This document shows, in pieces, positions 17,228-26,575 of a stretch of DNA of 64,000 nt. The notes under the pieces are model-generated. The model was not told the origin of the DNA. It did not search any database and saw only the letters and a list, made by a program, of their open reading frames with translations. Both the position numbers and the translations under genes were made by a program. The stretch's first letter is position 1, and each line of letters begins with the position of its first letter. Origin of the DNA: Intrasporangiaceae bacterium URHB0013 (GTDB lineage: Bacteria > Actinomycetota > Actinomycetes > Actinomycetales > Dermatophilaceae); contig KK211150.1 in NCBI GenBank assembly GCA_000620545.1, positions 1-64,000 of the forward strand, read 5' to 3'.

Positions 17228-18228
17228 GCGCCGAGAGCCTGCTGCGACGCCTGGAGTGGAGGGTGGTGCGGCGGCTCGACGGGCGACTCCAGGGCGACTA
17301 CCGCACCCTCTTCCGGGGGGCCGGACTCGACTTCACCGACCTGCGCGAGTACGTGCCGGGCGACGACCTGCGCCACATCGAGTGGAACGTGACCGCACGG
17401 CTCGACGAGCCCTACGTGCGGGAGTTCGTCGAGGACCGCGAGCTGACGGCCTGGCTGCTGCTCGACCACTCGGCGTCGATGGGGTTCGGCCCCGTCGACC
17501 GGCAGAAGGACCTCGTGCTCGCCGAGGTGGCGACGACGCTCGCGCACGTGCTGACCCGTGGCGGAAGCCGGGTCGGGGCGATGGTCATGGACACCGGCGT
17601 CGACACGGTCATCCCACCGGCCTCGGGCCGCACCCAGGTGCTGCGGATCGCGAAGACGCTGCTCGACCGGCGTGAGGCTCGGGCTGCTCAGGACGAGGAG
17701 GCTGCGGTTGCCGGGTCTGGGGGGCGACGTGCCCAGGGGCGCGGCTTGTTCGGTCGGCGCGGGGCGCGGACCGGGCGGGGGCGCGGACCGCGCGGGACGG
17801 CATACGACCTCGGTGCGGTGACCGACCTGTCGGTGCTGCTGGCGGCGGCCTACGGGATCGCGCGGCGACGGTCGCTGGTGCTCGTCGTGTCGGACTTCAT
17901 CACGACGGACGGCTGGGAGGCGCCGCTGTCACGGCTGGCGCGCCGGCACGAGGTGGTCGCGATCCAGGTGATCGACCCGCGCGAGAGCGAGCTGCCCGAC
18001 GCGGGCGCCGTCTACGTCGAGGACGCGGAGACGGGCGAGCAGATCTTCGTCGACACGAGTGACGTCGGTTTCCGGGTGCGGTTGGCGGCGGCCTCCGAGG
18101 CACGGCAGGCCGACCTCGAGGCGCGTGCCCGCAAGGCAGGGGTCGACCTCTATCGGGTCCGGACGGACGACGACCTCGTGCGGTCGCTCCTGCGGATCTC
18201 CGAGCTGCGTCGCCGGAGACGGCGATGA
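17206..18228 (+). CDS. DUF58 domain protein (VWA-like)
   Basis: A 340-residue soluble DUF58 protein. The family signature LREYVPGDDLRHIEWNVTARLDEPYVREF is at about 45-72. A VWA-like half follows with LLDHSASMGFG (a DxSxS-type metal site) and LVLVVSDFITTDGWE. Residues 165-190 form a basic Arg/Gly insert. DUF58 proteins always accompany MoxR ATPases and VWA proteins and are thought to be part of the same assembly machine. The ATG overlaps the MoxR 3' end. Confidence 0.92.
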   Translation: MGATAPLSAESLLRRLEWRVVRRLDGRLQGDYRTLFRGAGLDFTDLREYVPGDDLRHIEWNVTARLDEPYVREFVEDRELTAWLLLDHSASMGFGPVDRQKDLVLAEVATTLAHVLTRGGSRVGAMVMDTGVDTVIPPASGRTQVLRIAKTLLDRREARAAQDEEAAVAGSGGRRAQGRGLFGRRGARTGRGRGPRGTAYDLGAVTDLSVLLAAAYGIARRRSLVLVVSDFITTDGWEAPLSRLARRHEVVAIQVIDPRESELPDAGAVYVEDAETGEQIFVDTSDVGFRVRLAAASEARQADLEARARKAGVDLYRVRTDDDLVRSLLRISELRRRRRR

Positions 18229-18273
18229 GCGCGCGATGGGTGGCGGCGATGAGCGCGGGACGGGGTGGCGGCG

Positions 18274-19263
18274 ATGAGTGAGCTGTCGCTGTTGTGGCCG
18301 TGGGCGCTGCTGGGGCTGCTCGTCATTCCGCTGCTCGTCATCGGGTACCGGCGGGTCCTGCGGGTGCAGGAGGCGCGCCGGGCGGCGCTGGCGGCCGACG
18401 GACTCGTCATGCCCGCGCCGCGCCGGCGATGGCGTCACCTGGGGCCGGCGCTGCTCATCGCGGCCCTGGCGGTCATGGTGCTGTCGCTGACCCGGCCGGT
18501 GGCGTCGGTCGCGGAGCCGCACCGGGAGGGCACGGTCGTGCTCGCGTTCGACGTGTCCAACAGCATGGGGGCGACGGACGTGAAGCCGACACGGCTCGAG
18601 GCGGCGAAGGCGGCGGCCCGGGCGTTCGTGGCGAGGCAGCCGGCGTCGGTGCGCATCGCGGTCGTCGCGTTCGGCGCGACGGGGCTCGTGACGCAGCGCC
18701 CGACGGACGACCGGACCGCGGTGCTGGCGGCGGTGGCGCGGCTGCGGGCGTCCGGGGACACCTCCCTGAGCGACGGCATCCTCGGCGGGCTGAGCGCGAT
18801 CGTCGGCAAGCCGGTCAAGGCACCGGGCGACGCGGAGAAGGGTGCGGCCGAGGAGTCGCCGATCGGCTACCACGGCGGGACGGCGATCGTGCTGCTGACC
18901 GACGGCGAGGACACGACGGACCGCGAGCCTTCTGGTGCAGCCGAGCTCGCGTCGGCGGCGGGGGTGCGGATCGAGCCGATCGGGCTCGGGACGCCGGCGG
19001 GGACGACGATCCAGGTGGACGGTTTCAGCATCGCGACGGCGCTCGACGAGTCGTCGCTGCAGGAGGTCGCGGAGACGACGGGCGGGACGTATCGGCGCGC
19101 GTCGGATGCCGCGACGCTCGCGGCGGTGTATGACGCGATCGAGCTGCAGTGGACGACGCGGACGGTGCCGCACGAGGTGACGTCGTGGGTGGCTGCCTTC
19201 GGCGCGTTGTTGCTGCTCGGTGGGGCGACCGTGTCGGTGCTGCGGCAGGGGCGGGTGATCTGA
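18274..19263 (+). CDS. Membrane VWA protein (BatA-like)
   Basis: About 329 residues. Two N-terminal spans (8-27 and 57-73) flank a basic loop, a VWA domain follows with an intact metal site DVSNSMGATD (Asp93, Ser95, Ser97) and LLTDGEDTTD, and a final span (about 305-322) ends the protein. Third gene of the MoxR operon. An in-frame GTG at 18265 could also start it. Just upstream, GCGATGAGCGCG and GGTGGCGGCGATGAG are nearly duplicated, so the ribosome meets three ATGAG triplets in a row. Confidence 0.92.
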   Translation: MSELSLLWPWALLGLLVIPLLVIGYRRVLRVQEARRAALAADGLVMPAPRRRWRHLGPALLIAALAVMVLSLTRPVASVAEPHREGTVVLAFDVSNSMGATDVKPTRLEAAKAAARAFVARQPASVRIAVVAFGATGLVTQRPTDDRTAVLAAVARLRASGDTSLSDGILGGLSAIVGKPVKAPGDAEKGAAEESPIGYHGGTAIVLLTDGEDTTDREPSGAAELASAAGVRIEPIGLGTPAGTTIQVDGFSIATALDESSLQEVAETTGGTYRRASDAATLAAVYDAIELQWTTRTVPHEVTSWVAAFGALLLLGGATVSVLRQGRVI

Positions 19264-19264
19264 G

Positions 19265-20395
19265 GTGTCGTTCGGTCTGCCGTTGCTGCTGCTGGTGCTC
19301 CTCTTCGTGCCGGTGCTGCTCGGGATCTATGTGTGGCAGCTGCGCCGTCGGCGACGGCAGGCCGTGCGCTACTCCAACGTCGCCCTGCTGCGGACTGCGG
19401 GTGCCGGGTCGGCGTCGTGGCGGCGGCACGTGCCCATCGCCCTGGTGCTGTGCGCACTGGGCCTCCTGGGGCTGGCGAGCGCGCGGCCGACGGTGCGCGC
19501 CTCGGTGCCGACATCGAGCTCGACGATCATCCTCGCCCTGGATGTCTCGGGGTCGATGTGCGCCACCGATGTTTCGCCGAACCGGTTGGGCGCGGCGCAG
19601 GCGGCGGTGCGGACGTTCATCGAGGGGCAGGACGACGAGACGAAGGTCGGGCTCGTCGTCTTCTCGGGCTTTGCGCAGCTGGCGGTGGCGCCGACCAGCG
19701 ATCGGGACGAGCTGCTGGCGGCGCTGGAAGCCGTGACGACCGGGCGCGGGACGACGATCGGGGCGGCGATCCTGCGGTCGATCGACGCCATCGCCGAGCT
19801 GGATCCGAGCGTCGCGCCGGCGGATGCGGTGGACGAGCCGACGACGGACGGGCCAGGTCTCGCGGATCCGGCGCCGACGCCTACGCCTTCGGCTGGTTCC
19901 GGTGGTGGCAGTGGCGGCACTGGTGGTGAGGCGCCGGACGTGGCGCCGGAGATCATCGTGCTGCTGACGGACGGCGCCAACACCCGTGGGGTGACGCCGG
20001 CCCAGGCGGCCGAGCAGGCGGCGGCGCGCGGGGTGCGGGTCTACCCGATCGGCTTCGGCACGACGAACCCCACGCAGATGGCGTGCACGCGCGACCAGTA
20101 CGGCGGCTTCCCGCCCCGAGCTCGCGACTTCAGTGGTGCAGGCGGCGGGTCGATGGGCGGCCGCAACTTCCTGGTCGTTGATGAGGCGGCCTTGAAGGGG
20201 GTCGCCCAGACGACGGGTGGCGAGTACTTCGCGGCCACGGATGCGGACGGCCTGACCAACGTCTTGGCCGACCTGCCCAAACACGTCACGGTCACCGAGC
20301 AGGACGTCGACCTCAGCGCCGCGTTCGGCCTGCTGGCTGCGGTGCTCCTGGTCATCGGGCTGGGGTGGTCTGTGCGCGCCTCGCGCCGCTCCTGA
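19265..20395 (+). CDS. Membrane VWA protein (BatB-like)
   Basis: A 376-residue protein with the same plan as the previous gene: span 4-24, span 56-73, VWA domain with DVSGSMCATD (Asp93, Ser95, Ser97), and a C-terminal span. A Gly/Ser/Pro-rich insert (about 195-222) splits the VWA domain. It starts one base after the previous stop. The two proteins probably form a membrane VWA pair acted on by the MoxR ATPase, as in the aerotolerance-type Bat systems of other bacteria. Last gene of the operon. Confidence 0.92.
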   Translation: MSFGLPLLLLVLLFVPVLLGIYVWQLRRRRRQAVRYSNVALLRTAGAGSASWRRHVPIALVLCALGLLGLASARPTVRASVPTSSSTIILALDVSGSMCATDVSPNRLGAAQAAVRTFIEGQDDETKVGLVVFSGFAQLAVAPTSDRDELLAALEAVTTGRGTTIGAAILRSIDAIAELDPSVAPADAVDEPTTDGPGLADPAPTPTPSAGSGGGSGGTGGEAPDVAPEIIVLLTDGANTRGVTPAQAAEQAAARGVRVYPIGFGTTNPTQMACTRDQYGGFPPRARDFSGAGGGSMGGRNFLVVDEAALKGVAQTTGGEYFAATDADGLTNVLADLPKHVTVTEQDVDLSAAFGLLAAVLLVIGLGWSVRASRRS

Positions 20396-20474
20396 GTGCT
20401 GCGCCAAGGCCGGGACGGCGCTGTCACGATGCCTTTCCCTCACGCTCGATCCCAATGAGCCCGTCTCGCCGCGG

Positions 20475-20481
20475 GTAAGAT
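20475..20481 (+). promoter_or_regulatory. Possible -10 box (TAAGAT)
   Basis: GGGTAAGATG in the gap between the VWA operon and the DUF6056 gene is close to the consensus -10. A transcript from about 20488 would carry a 60-base leader to the ATG at 20547. The -35 is unclear. Confidence 0.4.
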
Positions 20482-20546
20482 GTCAGCCGTTCACGTCCGT
20501 CAGGTCGTGCTCGTGGCCGCCAGTCCGTCGAGGGGGTCCCGATCGG

Positions 20547-22166
20547 ATGAATTCTTCTGCCCCTGTTGGGGCCGAGCGCGCCACAGAAACGTCGGCCGCC
20601 GACGACGAGCGGTCATCCGGCCGAAGCCGGCGGCGGCCGTGGCTGTGGGCGCTGCTGATGCTTCCGCCCGCCATCGTGGCGGTGCACTTGCTCGCTCTGG
20701 GCGCATTCGCCAGCCCGGCCGTTCGCCTGGCGGCGGATGACTGGTGCGCGGCCGCACGGATCCGCGACTACGGCTCCCTGGGGTTCATCGACTACTACTA
20801 CTTCAAGGTGAACGGCCGGCTGGTCTACCATCTGGCCCAGCTCCTGGTCTTCTTCCCGGAGGGGCTCCGTGGCGCTCGCGTGCTGCCGTTCGTCCTGATC
20901 GTCACGCTGACGGTCGGGATCTTCACCATGTTGTACCTGGCGCTGCGCCACCTGCACTGGCGTTGGCCCGCGGCGGCGGCTGGATTCCTGGCGGTCGTCG
21001 TGTCGGCGCTCACGTTCTTCGCCGGCAACGCGGTGTACCAGATCCTCTTCTGGTCGGCTGCCACCGTCACGCATACGCTCCCGGTGGTCCTGGGCATCTG
21101 GAACGTCGTCATCCTCATGGTCGCGGCACGCAGCCCGCGGCGGTGGGTGCGAGTCACGGCGGTCGTGCTCGCGTTGTTCATGGGCTTCGCGGTCGGATCG
21201 CTCGGTGAGGCGTTCTTCGTGGTGAGCGGCGTGTATGCGGGGACGGCCCTGCTGCTTGCCCTGCTGGCGTGGCCTGACCGCCGGTCGCGCTTCCCGATCA
21301 CGTGGCTCGCTGTGTGGCTCATGGGTATGCTCGTCGGGTTCGCCGTCCTGTACTTCTCGCCCGGACAGGCCCTGCGGACCGAACTGTCGTACAGGCAAGA
21401 ACAGCCGCCGCTGTTGTCGGTCGGCGGCCTCTCGGAGGCCGTTCACGGATGGCTCAGATCTTGGGAGATCATCCTTTCCCAGCCCGCGTACTACGCAGCG
21501 ATCGCCGCCGGGCTCCTGGTCGGTCTGCTCGCCAGCAGGGCGGCTCTGCGCAGGACGTCGCTGCCGTTCGCCGGCGGCTCGTGGACCCTTCCGCGCAAGC
21601 TGCTGGTGGCGGTGCTGCCGGCCGTCCTGGTGGTGATCGCATCGTTCGGCGTCATCGCCGGGTTGCGGTATGGCTACGGACCGGGCGGCTGGCGGTTCCA
21701 GCGCGCCTGGACGAGCTTCCTGATCCCGGCCATCGTGACCGCCGCCCTCTACGGTGCCGCGGCCGGTTACTGGTTGGGCCGCCGCGGAAGGGGCTGGGAG
21801 CGGAACGTGGCGGTTCCGGCCATGGTGGCGCTACTCGGGGTGTCGGCCCTGTTCAGCACGGTGTTGCTGGGGTCCATCGTGCCGCGGAACACCGGGCTCG
21901 TACACCAGATGACCGTCCGCGCGAAGGCTTGGGACAAGAACAACGGAGCCGTTGAACGACAGATTCGGGAGGGCAAGCGCACCGTGCGGTTCACGCCTAC
22001 TCCGATTGCCGACTCGACGGAGCCGTTCCGCCACACCACCCAGCCTGACTGGGCCGCCAAGTGCGCCGCGGTCTACTACGGCGTCGCCAAAGTGATCCCT
22101 TCCGAGGAATGGCTGTCGACACCGGCCTCCGCCGCTTGGCGGGAGAAGTACCCAGGGGTGCGATAA
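20547..22166 (+). CDS. Multi-spanning membrane protein, DUF6056-like
   Basis: A 539-residue protein with about twelve hydrophobic segments and a short soluble C-terminus. Near the N-terminus the first loop has AADDWCAAARIRDYGSLGF, matching the ADDxC feature of DUF6056 proteins, which resemble GT-C glycosyltransferases; I have no proof of enzyme activity. GAGGGGG is about ten bases before the ATG. Codon usage is slightly less GC-extreme than in the VWA operon, and the gene begins a stretch that lacks the GTATGCCGT nonamer. Confidence 0.75.
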   Translation: MNSSAPVGAERATETSAADDERSSGRSRRRPWLWALLMLPPAIVAVHLLALGAFASPAVRLAADDWCAAARIRDYGSLGFIDYYYFKVNGRLVYHLAQLLVFFPEGLRGARVLPFVLIVTLTVGIFTMLYLALRHLHWRWPAAAAGFLAVVVSALTFFAGNAVYQILFWSAATVTHTLPVVLGIWNVVILMVAARSPRRWVRVTAVVLALFMGFAVGSLGEAFFVVSGVYAGTALLLALLAWPDRRSRFPITWLAVWLMGMLVGFAVLYFSPGQALRTELSYRQEQPPLLSVGGLSEAVHGWLRSWEIILSQPAYYAAIAAGLLVGLLASRAALRRTSLPFAGGSWTLPRKLLVAVLPAVLVVIASFGVIAGLRYGYGPGGWRFQRAWTSFLIPAIVTAALYGAAAGYWLGRRGRGWERNVAVPAMVALLGVSALFSTVLLGSIVPRNTGLVHQMTVRAKAWDKNNGAVERQIREGKRTVRFTPTPIADSTEPFRHTTQPDWAAKCAAVYYGVAKVIPSEEWLSTPASAAWREKYPGVR

Positions 22167-22266
22167 GCGCACCGGGCGGCCCCGTCGGCCGCCATAACGG
22201 CTCGACCGATCTGGAAGGGCTACGTGTGAACGCGTCGAGGCCCGTCCATCCACGGATCCCGCGAAA

Positions 22267-22299
22267 CGGCCCTGCGATTCGATGAGGAATGCAGGGCCG
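22267..22299. terminator. Bidirectional hairpin terminator
   Basis: CGGCCCTGC and GCAGGGCCG form a 9-bp stem around a 15-base loop between two convergent genes (stop at 22166 plus, stop at 22331 minus). Confidence 0.8.
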
Positions 22300-22330
22300 C
22301 TTCAGTGTCGAAGGAATGAGGACTAGGGCC

Positions 22331-23146
22331 TTACTTCACCGCGACGAACGTGTCATCGGACAGCATGTCGGGCGAAACAGAGAGGACGCCTTCTTCCCAA
22401 CCCTTCGCCGGCACCTCGAGCATGTCGTTGCCCGTCACGGACGCGCCCTTGAACACCTTGTCGAGCGAAGCGAACTGGTCCTTCGGAATGAACATCGTCG
22501 AGCCGCTGGTGGAGTCGATCGTGTTGCCCTGGGCGGTAACGAACTTGACGACCGCGAAGGCCGATGACCCCTGCGCGTCGTCGCCGTTGTAGGTGGCGGT
22601 CAGATTGACGACCAGAAGCTTCTTGCCAGCCGCAGGCCTCTGCCCCAGCGAGTCCTTGTCTGCGGTCTTGACAGAGTTGATGGTGACCGTCCAGTCGCCC
22701 CCGGTGATCGCGGACCCGATGGGAGCAGGCTTCTCCCGAGACGCCCCCAGTTCCTCGTCAGCTGCGGCGGCGGCGTTCGAGGCCGCCGGTGCCTTGACGC
22801 TCGTGTCCACGGTGGTCTTGACCGCCTCATCCACGGCGTTGACGAAGGCGACGTTGACGACGATCGCGATGACCACCGCGAGCACACCGAGAATGAGTCC
22901 GGTGAGTGCGAGACCCTTGCCCGTAGCCACCTTCTTCGACTTCGCCAGGCCGACGGCGGCAAGAATGGCGCCGAGCACACCGAGGATCAATCCGACGATG
23001 TTGAGCACGGGGATCCACGAGGCGAGCAATCCGAGCAGGCCAAGCACAAAGCCAGCTGTGGCAAGACCGTTGCTGCCATTCACATGTGGAGGTCCCGACA
23101 GGCCCGGCTGGGTTGGTGGGGACTGCGGAATCTGGGTGTCGGACAT
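22331..23146 (-). CDS. DUF4190/DUF4352 membrane protein
   Basis: A 271-residue protein. A Pro/Gln-rich N-terminus is followed by two hydrophobic segments (about 28-63) and a third (75-97), the DUF4190 pattern, then an extracellular DUF4352 immunoglobulin-like domain with GDWTVTINSVKTAD and KKLLVVNLTATYNGDDAQ. It likely displays a small beta domain outside the membrane; the role is unknown. The ATG at 23146 has GAGGG five bases upstream. Confidence 0.85.
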   Translation of the reverse strand: MSDTQIPQSPPTQPGLSGPPHVNGSNGLATAGFVLGLLGLLASWIPVLNIVGLILGVLGAILAAVGLAKSKKVATGKGLALTGLILGVLAVVIAIVVNVAFVNAVDEAVKTTVDTSVKAPAASNAAAAADEELGASREKPAPIGSAITGGDWTVTINSVKTADKDSLGQRPAAGKKLLVVNLTATYNGDDAQGSSAFAVVKFVTAQGNTIDSTSGSTMFIPKDQFASLDKVFKGASVTGNDMLEVPAKGWEEGVLSVSPDMLSDDTFVAVK

Positions 23147-23648
23147 GGTTCCCTCTGTCTGTCGTATCGCTAGGTCTAGGCCTCCGGGGGTCAGCGACGT
23201 CTCTCCCGATCGGCGAATGGGAGGATACCGGGACAGAAAGGTCAATGTGCGAGAACCCGAAATCGGCTCATGATGGCCTGTCACGCTCTCTGCCACCGAG
23301 CCCTGCGGGCATCCGCTGCCCACCCGTCAGGTGCAAGCCTTGAGCGGCACGGAGCGCTCCGCCGAGGTCGCTCGAATTGCAGCCACGGTCGGCGCAGTCG
23401 CAGGTTGGGCCTGAGTTAACGAGCCGGCGGGTCGGTTTGGCGCCGCGCGACGAAGAGGGCGAATAGATTGCGTGCCTGAGCATCGAGTCTACGGGCGATG
23501 CTGTGGTGTTCGGGCGATCCACATTCGCGGTCAAGTCCGGATCGGCGGTGTACGACGGTGATCCGGACTTGACCGTGCGTCCAGCCCGCCTGAAGGACAG
23601 GTCAATGGCCGGTGGATTACTCAATCCGCGCGGCTCTGGGTCGATTGA
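23147..23648. other. 502-base gene-free region
   Basis: No gene is supported on either strand. Composition is less GC-rich than neighbouring genes. It holds the promoter for the DUF4352 gene near 23160-23280 and a large hairpin at 23529-23576. I looked for tRNA-like and transposon-end sequences and found none I could defend. Confidence 0.6.
23529..23576. terminator. Perfect 16-bp inverted repeat
   Basis: CGGTCAAGTCCGGATC and its exact complement, separated by 16 bases, lie about 75 bases past the stop of the winged-helix gene. A terminator is the simplest reading; an operator or element end cannot be ruled out. Confidence 0.75.
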
Positions 23649-24767
23649 TCACTGCACGGCCACTTTCACCTGCAGGTCCCTCCCGAGGATGGCAGCCAGT
23701 CGCGCGGCCTCCTGATCGATGGCCTCCCGCGGTGCCCGTCGCCGCTCCTGCCAGGTGATCGTGAGCTCATCGTCCTTCCTCGACCAGGAACCGGCGACCA
23801 CACCGCCAACGATCAGCGGATTGGCCTTGCGGGTCACGGCGTCCCGAAGTCGTGGTGGGGTGACATGGACGTCCTTGGTGCCGGAACCCATCACCCACTG
23901 GTCATGACCGGGAAGGAACCGTACGGCCTCGGATGGTGAGGCGGCGCCGAGCGAGTCGACGTCCTCGCGCACGACGAACGCGGTTGTGCCCTCGATGTCG
24001 ATGGCAGCGAGCCCGTCGCGCAAGCCTGATATCCACGTGTCGAGCCGTCTCCGGCCAGCGCTCAAGCCGTGGCCGAGCCAGTAGTCGAGGTGTTCCCGTG
24101 TCGCCGGCCCGTAGGTCCGCAGGTATGCGGTGACGGCGCGCGGACCGGCGTCGTCGAGGTCGGGAATGCCCGACCACAGCGGGTTGTGGTCGAGGCGCTG
24201 AAAGGTGTGCTGTCCGTCGCGTGGTGGACCGAAGCTCATGTCCCCTTGCCACGTCAACGGCTTGATCAGCGTTCCCGCACCCTCCTCGAAGACCGGTTTC
24301 AGGTGCCGGTACGCCCGGCGCCGCGTCAGCACCGCACCGAGCTCGGCGATGGTCATCGGTCCGTCGCTCAGCGCGTCGCGCACCGCCGCCCGGAAGGCTG
24401 GCCAAGCGTCGGGTTCGAGCCGGTAGTACTCCACCCAGCTCGGCAGCTCCCACTGCCGCCCAGCCGCGCGCAGCGCGAGGTAGATGCCGCCTTCCTCGGG
24501 CGAGAGGTAGTGCATTGACCCACGGAACGCGAACACCTTGATCACCGTCCCGTCCGCCAAGGCCCCGGCCAGCTCGCCGGGAGCCGAGGACGTGCTCCGG
24601 GTTCTCACGGCCAGCTCGGCGAGCGACTCGTCCATCGACAGGACGGCACCGAGCCGGCGGACGACGTCGGCCGCGGATGCGGCCCCAACCGGTTCGAGCA
24701 GGTGTCGCTCCATCCGCCATGCCAGTGCCTGGCTCCATGTGGCCGTGGCCTCGATCGAGGTGGTCAT
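23649..24767 (-). CDS. Winged-helix DNA-binding protein (HTH_42, AlkZ/YcaQ-like)
   Basis: A 372-residue member of the HTH_42 superfamily, which includes DNA glycosylases AlkZ and YcaQ. RGSMHYLSPEEG, TIAELGAVLTRR and FLPGHDQWVMGSG are family landmarks. The position where catalytic members carry Gln-x-Gln or Gln-x-Asp reads LSMDESLAELAVRTR, so the first glutamine is missing and activity is uncertain. The ATG at 24767 is chosen because the domain begins there; an in-frame extension to 24821 adds a poor 18 residues. Divergent from the ArsR gene. Confidence 0.85.
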   Translation of the reverse strand: MTTSIEATATWSQALAWRMERHLLEPVGAASAADVVRRLGAVLSMDESLAELAVRTRSTSSAPGELAGALADGTVIKVFAFRGSMHYLSPEEGGIYLALRAAGRQWELPSWVEYYRLEPDAWPAFRAAVRDALSDGPMTIAELGAVLTRRRAYRHLKPVFEEGAGTLIKPLTWQGDMSFGPPRDGQHTFQRLDHNPLWSGIPDLDDAGPRAVTAYLRTYGPATREHLDYWLGHGLSAGRRRLDTWISGLRDGLAAIDIEGTTAFVVREDVDSLGAASPSEAVRFLPGHDQWVMGSGTKDVHVTPPRLRDAVTRKANPLIVGGVVAGSWSRKDDELTITWQERRRAPREAIDQEAARLAAILGRDLQVKVAVQ

Positions 24768-24935
24768 TTCCGCATCGTCGCACCCAGCCCGGACAAACAA
24801 CGGTCGTGATGTTCGCAGCACGTTCGGGCCCTACACGGCACCTCGACCGTGAGCCGCTGAGCCCGTGTCCACACTCGCCGCCTGAGCGGCCGAGGGCGAC
24901 CCGTACACCTCCGCTCACCTTGTTGAGGTGACCTA

Positions 24936-24955
24936 TTGACAAGTTTTGTTGTCAA
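24936..24955. promoter_or_regulatory. ArsR operator candidate
   Basis: TTGACAA-gttttg-TTGTCAA is a perfect 7-bp inverted repeat 15 bases before the ArsR start, and its left arm is itself a consensus-like -35. A regulator bound here would block its own promoter. It also lies about 170 bases from the divergent winged-helix start. Confidence 0.75.
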
Positions 24956-24970
24956 GAGCATGGTGGCGAT

Positions 24971-25549
24971 ATGCAGGACGTCGAGGTCATCGAGAGCGCA
25001 GAGGCAGCCGCCGCCGCGCTGGATCCAGTTCGGGCCCGGCTGCTTGGAGAACTGGCCGTCCCGGCCTCCGCCGCCGGGCTCGCCGCCAAGGTCGGCATCG
25101 CGCGCCAGAAGGTCAACTACCACCTCAAGGCGCTCGAGGAGCACCGCCTGGTGGAGTTGTCCGAGGAGCGGCGGCACGGGGGCATCATCGAGCGGGTGCT
25201 CCAGGCGTCGGCGGCGACATACGTCGTGTCGCCTGCGGCCGTCAGCGCGTCCGCCGCCGACCCTGACGCCAACGCCGACCATTTGTCGGCAGGCTACCTC
25301 GTCGCGCTGGCCGGCCGGCTAGTGCGCGAGGTCGGCGATCTGGCGCGCCGGGCCGGCGCGTCGGGAAGGGCCCTGCCAACGCTCACCATCGACACGCAGA
25401 TCGGCTTCCGGTCGGCCGCCGAGCGCGCTGCCTTCGCGGATGACCTGACCGCCGCGGTGCTCGACCTGGCCGCGCGCTACCACCACGACGACGGGCGCCC
25501 GCACCGGCTCGTCGTCGCCGCCCACCCCCTTCCTGAGGAGAACCCATGA
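24971..25549 (+). CDS. ArsR-family transcriptional regulator
   Basis: A 192-residue regulator. Residues 1-75 are a winged helix: DPVRARLLGELAVPASAAGLAAKVGIARQKVNYHLKALEEHRLVE, with recognition helix around QKVNYHLKAL. The C-terminal 110 residues resemble those of regulators paired with SRPBCC genes. No metal-binding ELxVCDL motif is seen, so it probably does not sense arsenic. It overlaps the next gene by four bases and likely controls both from the palindrome at 24936. Confidence 0.9.
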   Translation: MQDVEVIESAEAAAAALDPVRARLLGELAVPASAAGLAAKVGIARQKVNYHLKALEEHRLVELSEERRHGGIIERVLQASAATYVVSPAAVSASAADPDANADHLSAGYLVALAGRLVREVGDLARRAGASGRALPTLTIDTQIGFRSAAERAAFADDLTAAVLDLAARYHHDDGRPHRLVVAAHPLPEENP

Positions 25550-26337
25550 GCACCACCCCGAACGTCCCGTACCGCCTGGAGTTCAGCGTCGAGGTCCCGG
25601 GCACACCGGATCAGGTCTGGCAAGCCATCGCCACCGCCAAGGGCATGAGCGCCTGGTTCACGCCGACCGAGATGGAGGAGCGGCAAGGCGGCTCCCTGCA
25701 CTTCACCATGGGCCCTGAGATGGGCTCGGACGGCCAGGTCACCGCATGGGAGCCGCCGCGCCGCCTCGTCTACGAGGAGGACTGGGCCGCCCTCATGGGC
25801 AAGGACGCCGATGCGCTCAGCCCGCTGACATCGGAGTTCCTCGTCGAGGCGCAGTCCGGCGGAACCTGCATCGTGCGCGTCACCAGCAGCGGCTTCGGGA
25901 CCGGCGCCGCCTGGGAGTCGGAGTTCTGGGACACGATGGGCCCCGGCTGGATGCCGTTCTTCGACAACCTGCGCCTCTACCTGTCGCACTTCCCCGGCCA
26001 GGAGGCCACCCACCTGGAGGCCAGCGCCTCCCATCCCGGCGACGCGGAGGCACTCTGGTCGACCCTGCACGACGTGCTCGGGCTCGGCGGGGAGGGCGCG
26101 ACGGTCGAGGTACGCGGCGCCACCGGCACGGTCGAGCGCGTCGGTGAGCGGCAGACGCTCGTCCGGCTCACCGCGCCGCTCCCCGGAATGCTCAGCGTCT
26201 TCGCGTGGGACGAAGGCGGCGGCAAGGCGACGGCGGGCGTACGGGCCTATCTGTTCTCCGCAGACGCGGCGGACTACGTGCGGCGCGAAGAGCCGGCCTG
26301 GCAGGCATGGCTGCAGCAACTCTCCGTCGCTGCCTGA
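25546..26337 (+). CDS. SRPBCC (AHSA1-like) domain protein
   Basis: A 263-residue protein with an N-terminal SRPBCC/AHSA1 fold: VEVPGTPDQVWQAIATAKGMSAWF opens it and EFWDTMGPGWMPFFDNLRLYLSHF closes it at about 150. The last 110 residues form a second, weaker SRPBCC-like half. Such proteins bind hydrophobic ligands. The ATG overlaps the ArsR stop (ATGA). ArsR-SRPBCC pairs are common; the ligand is unknown. Confidence 0.88.
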   Translation: MSTTPNVPYRLEFSVEVPGTPDQVWQAIATAKGMSAWFTPTEMEERQGGSLHFTMGPEMGSDGQVTAWEPPRRLVYEEDWAALMGKDADALSPLTSEFLVEAQSGGTCIVRVTSSGFGTGAAWESEFWDTMGPGWMPFFDNLRLYLSHFPGQEATHLEASASHPGDAEALWSTLHDVLGLGGEGATVEVRGATGTVERVGERQTLVRLTAPLPGMLSVFAWDEGGGKATAGVRAYLFSADAADYVRREEPAWQAWLQQLSVAA

Positions 26338-26575
26338 CCTTCTGCCGGGATCGAGGGCGGTCCCCGATCCAGGTGCGTCACTACGCCGCCTGCCAGACTC
26401 CGGAACGGGAAACGGTGCACGGTCGAGGCGTCCAAACACCGGCCCGTGTTTGCGGCGAGCGGGGTCTGGCGAGCTGCGCGGACGACAGCTGGTAGTCGGC
26501 GCGTCGGGACATTGGCCGCCGTCGCGCCCATGCGAAGGTGAAATGGCACTCCGTCACCAACCCCAGGAAGCCGCC

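Noticed and set aside
23340-23420. Possible tRNA or attachment site
   Set aside because: No cloverleaf with a GTTCGAATC-type T arm could be built, and no integrase is nearby.
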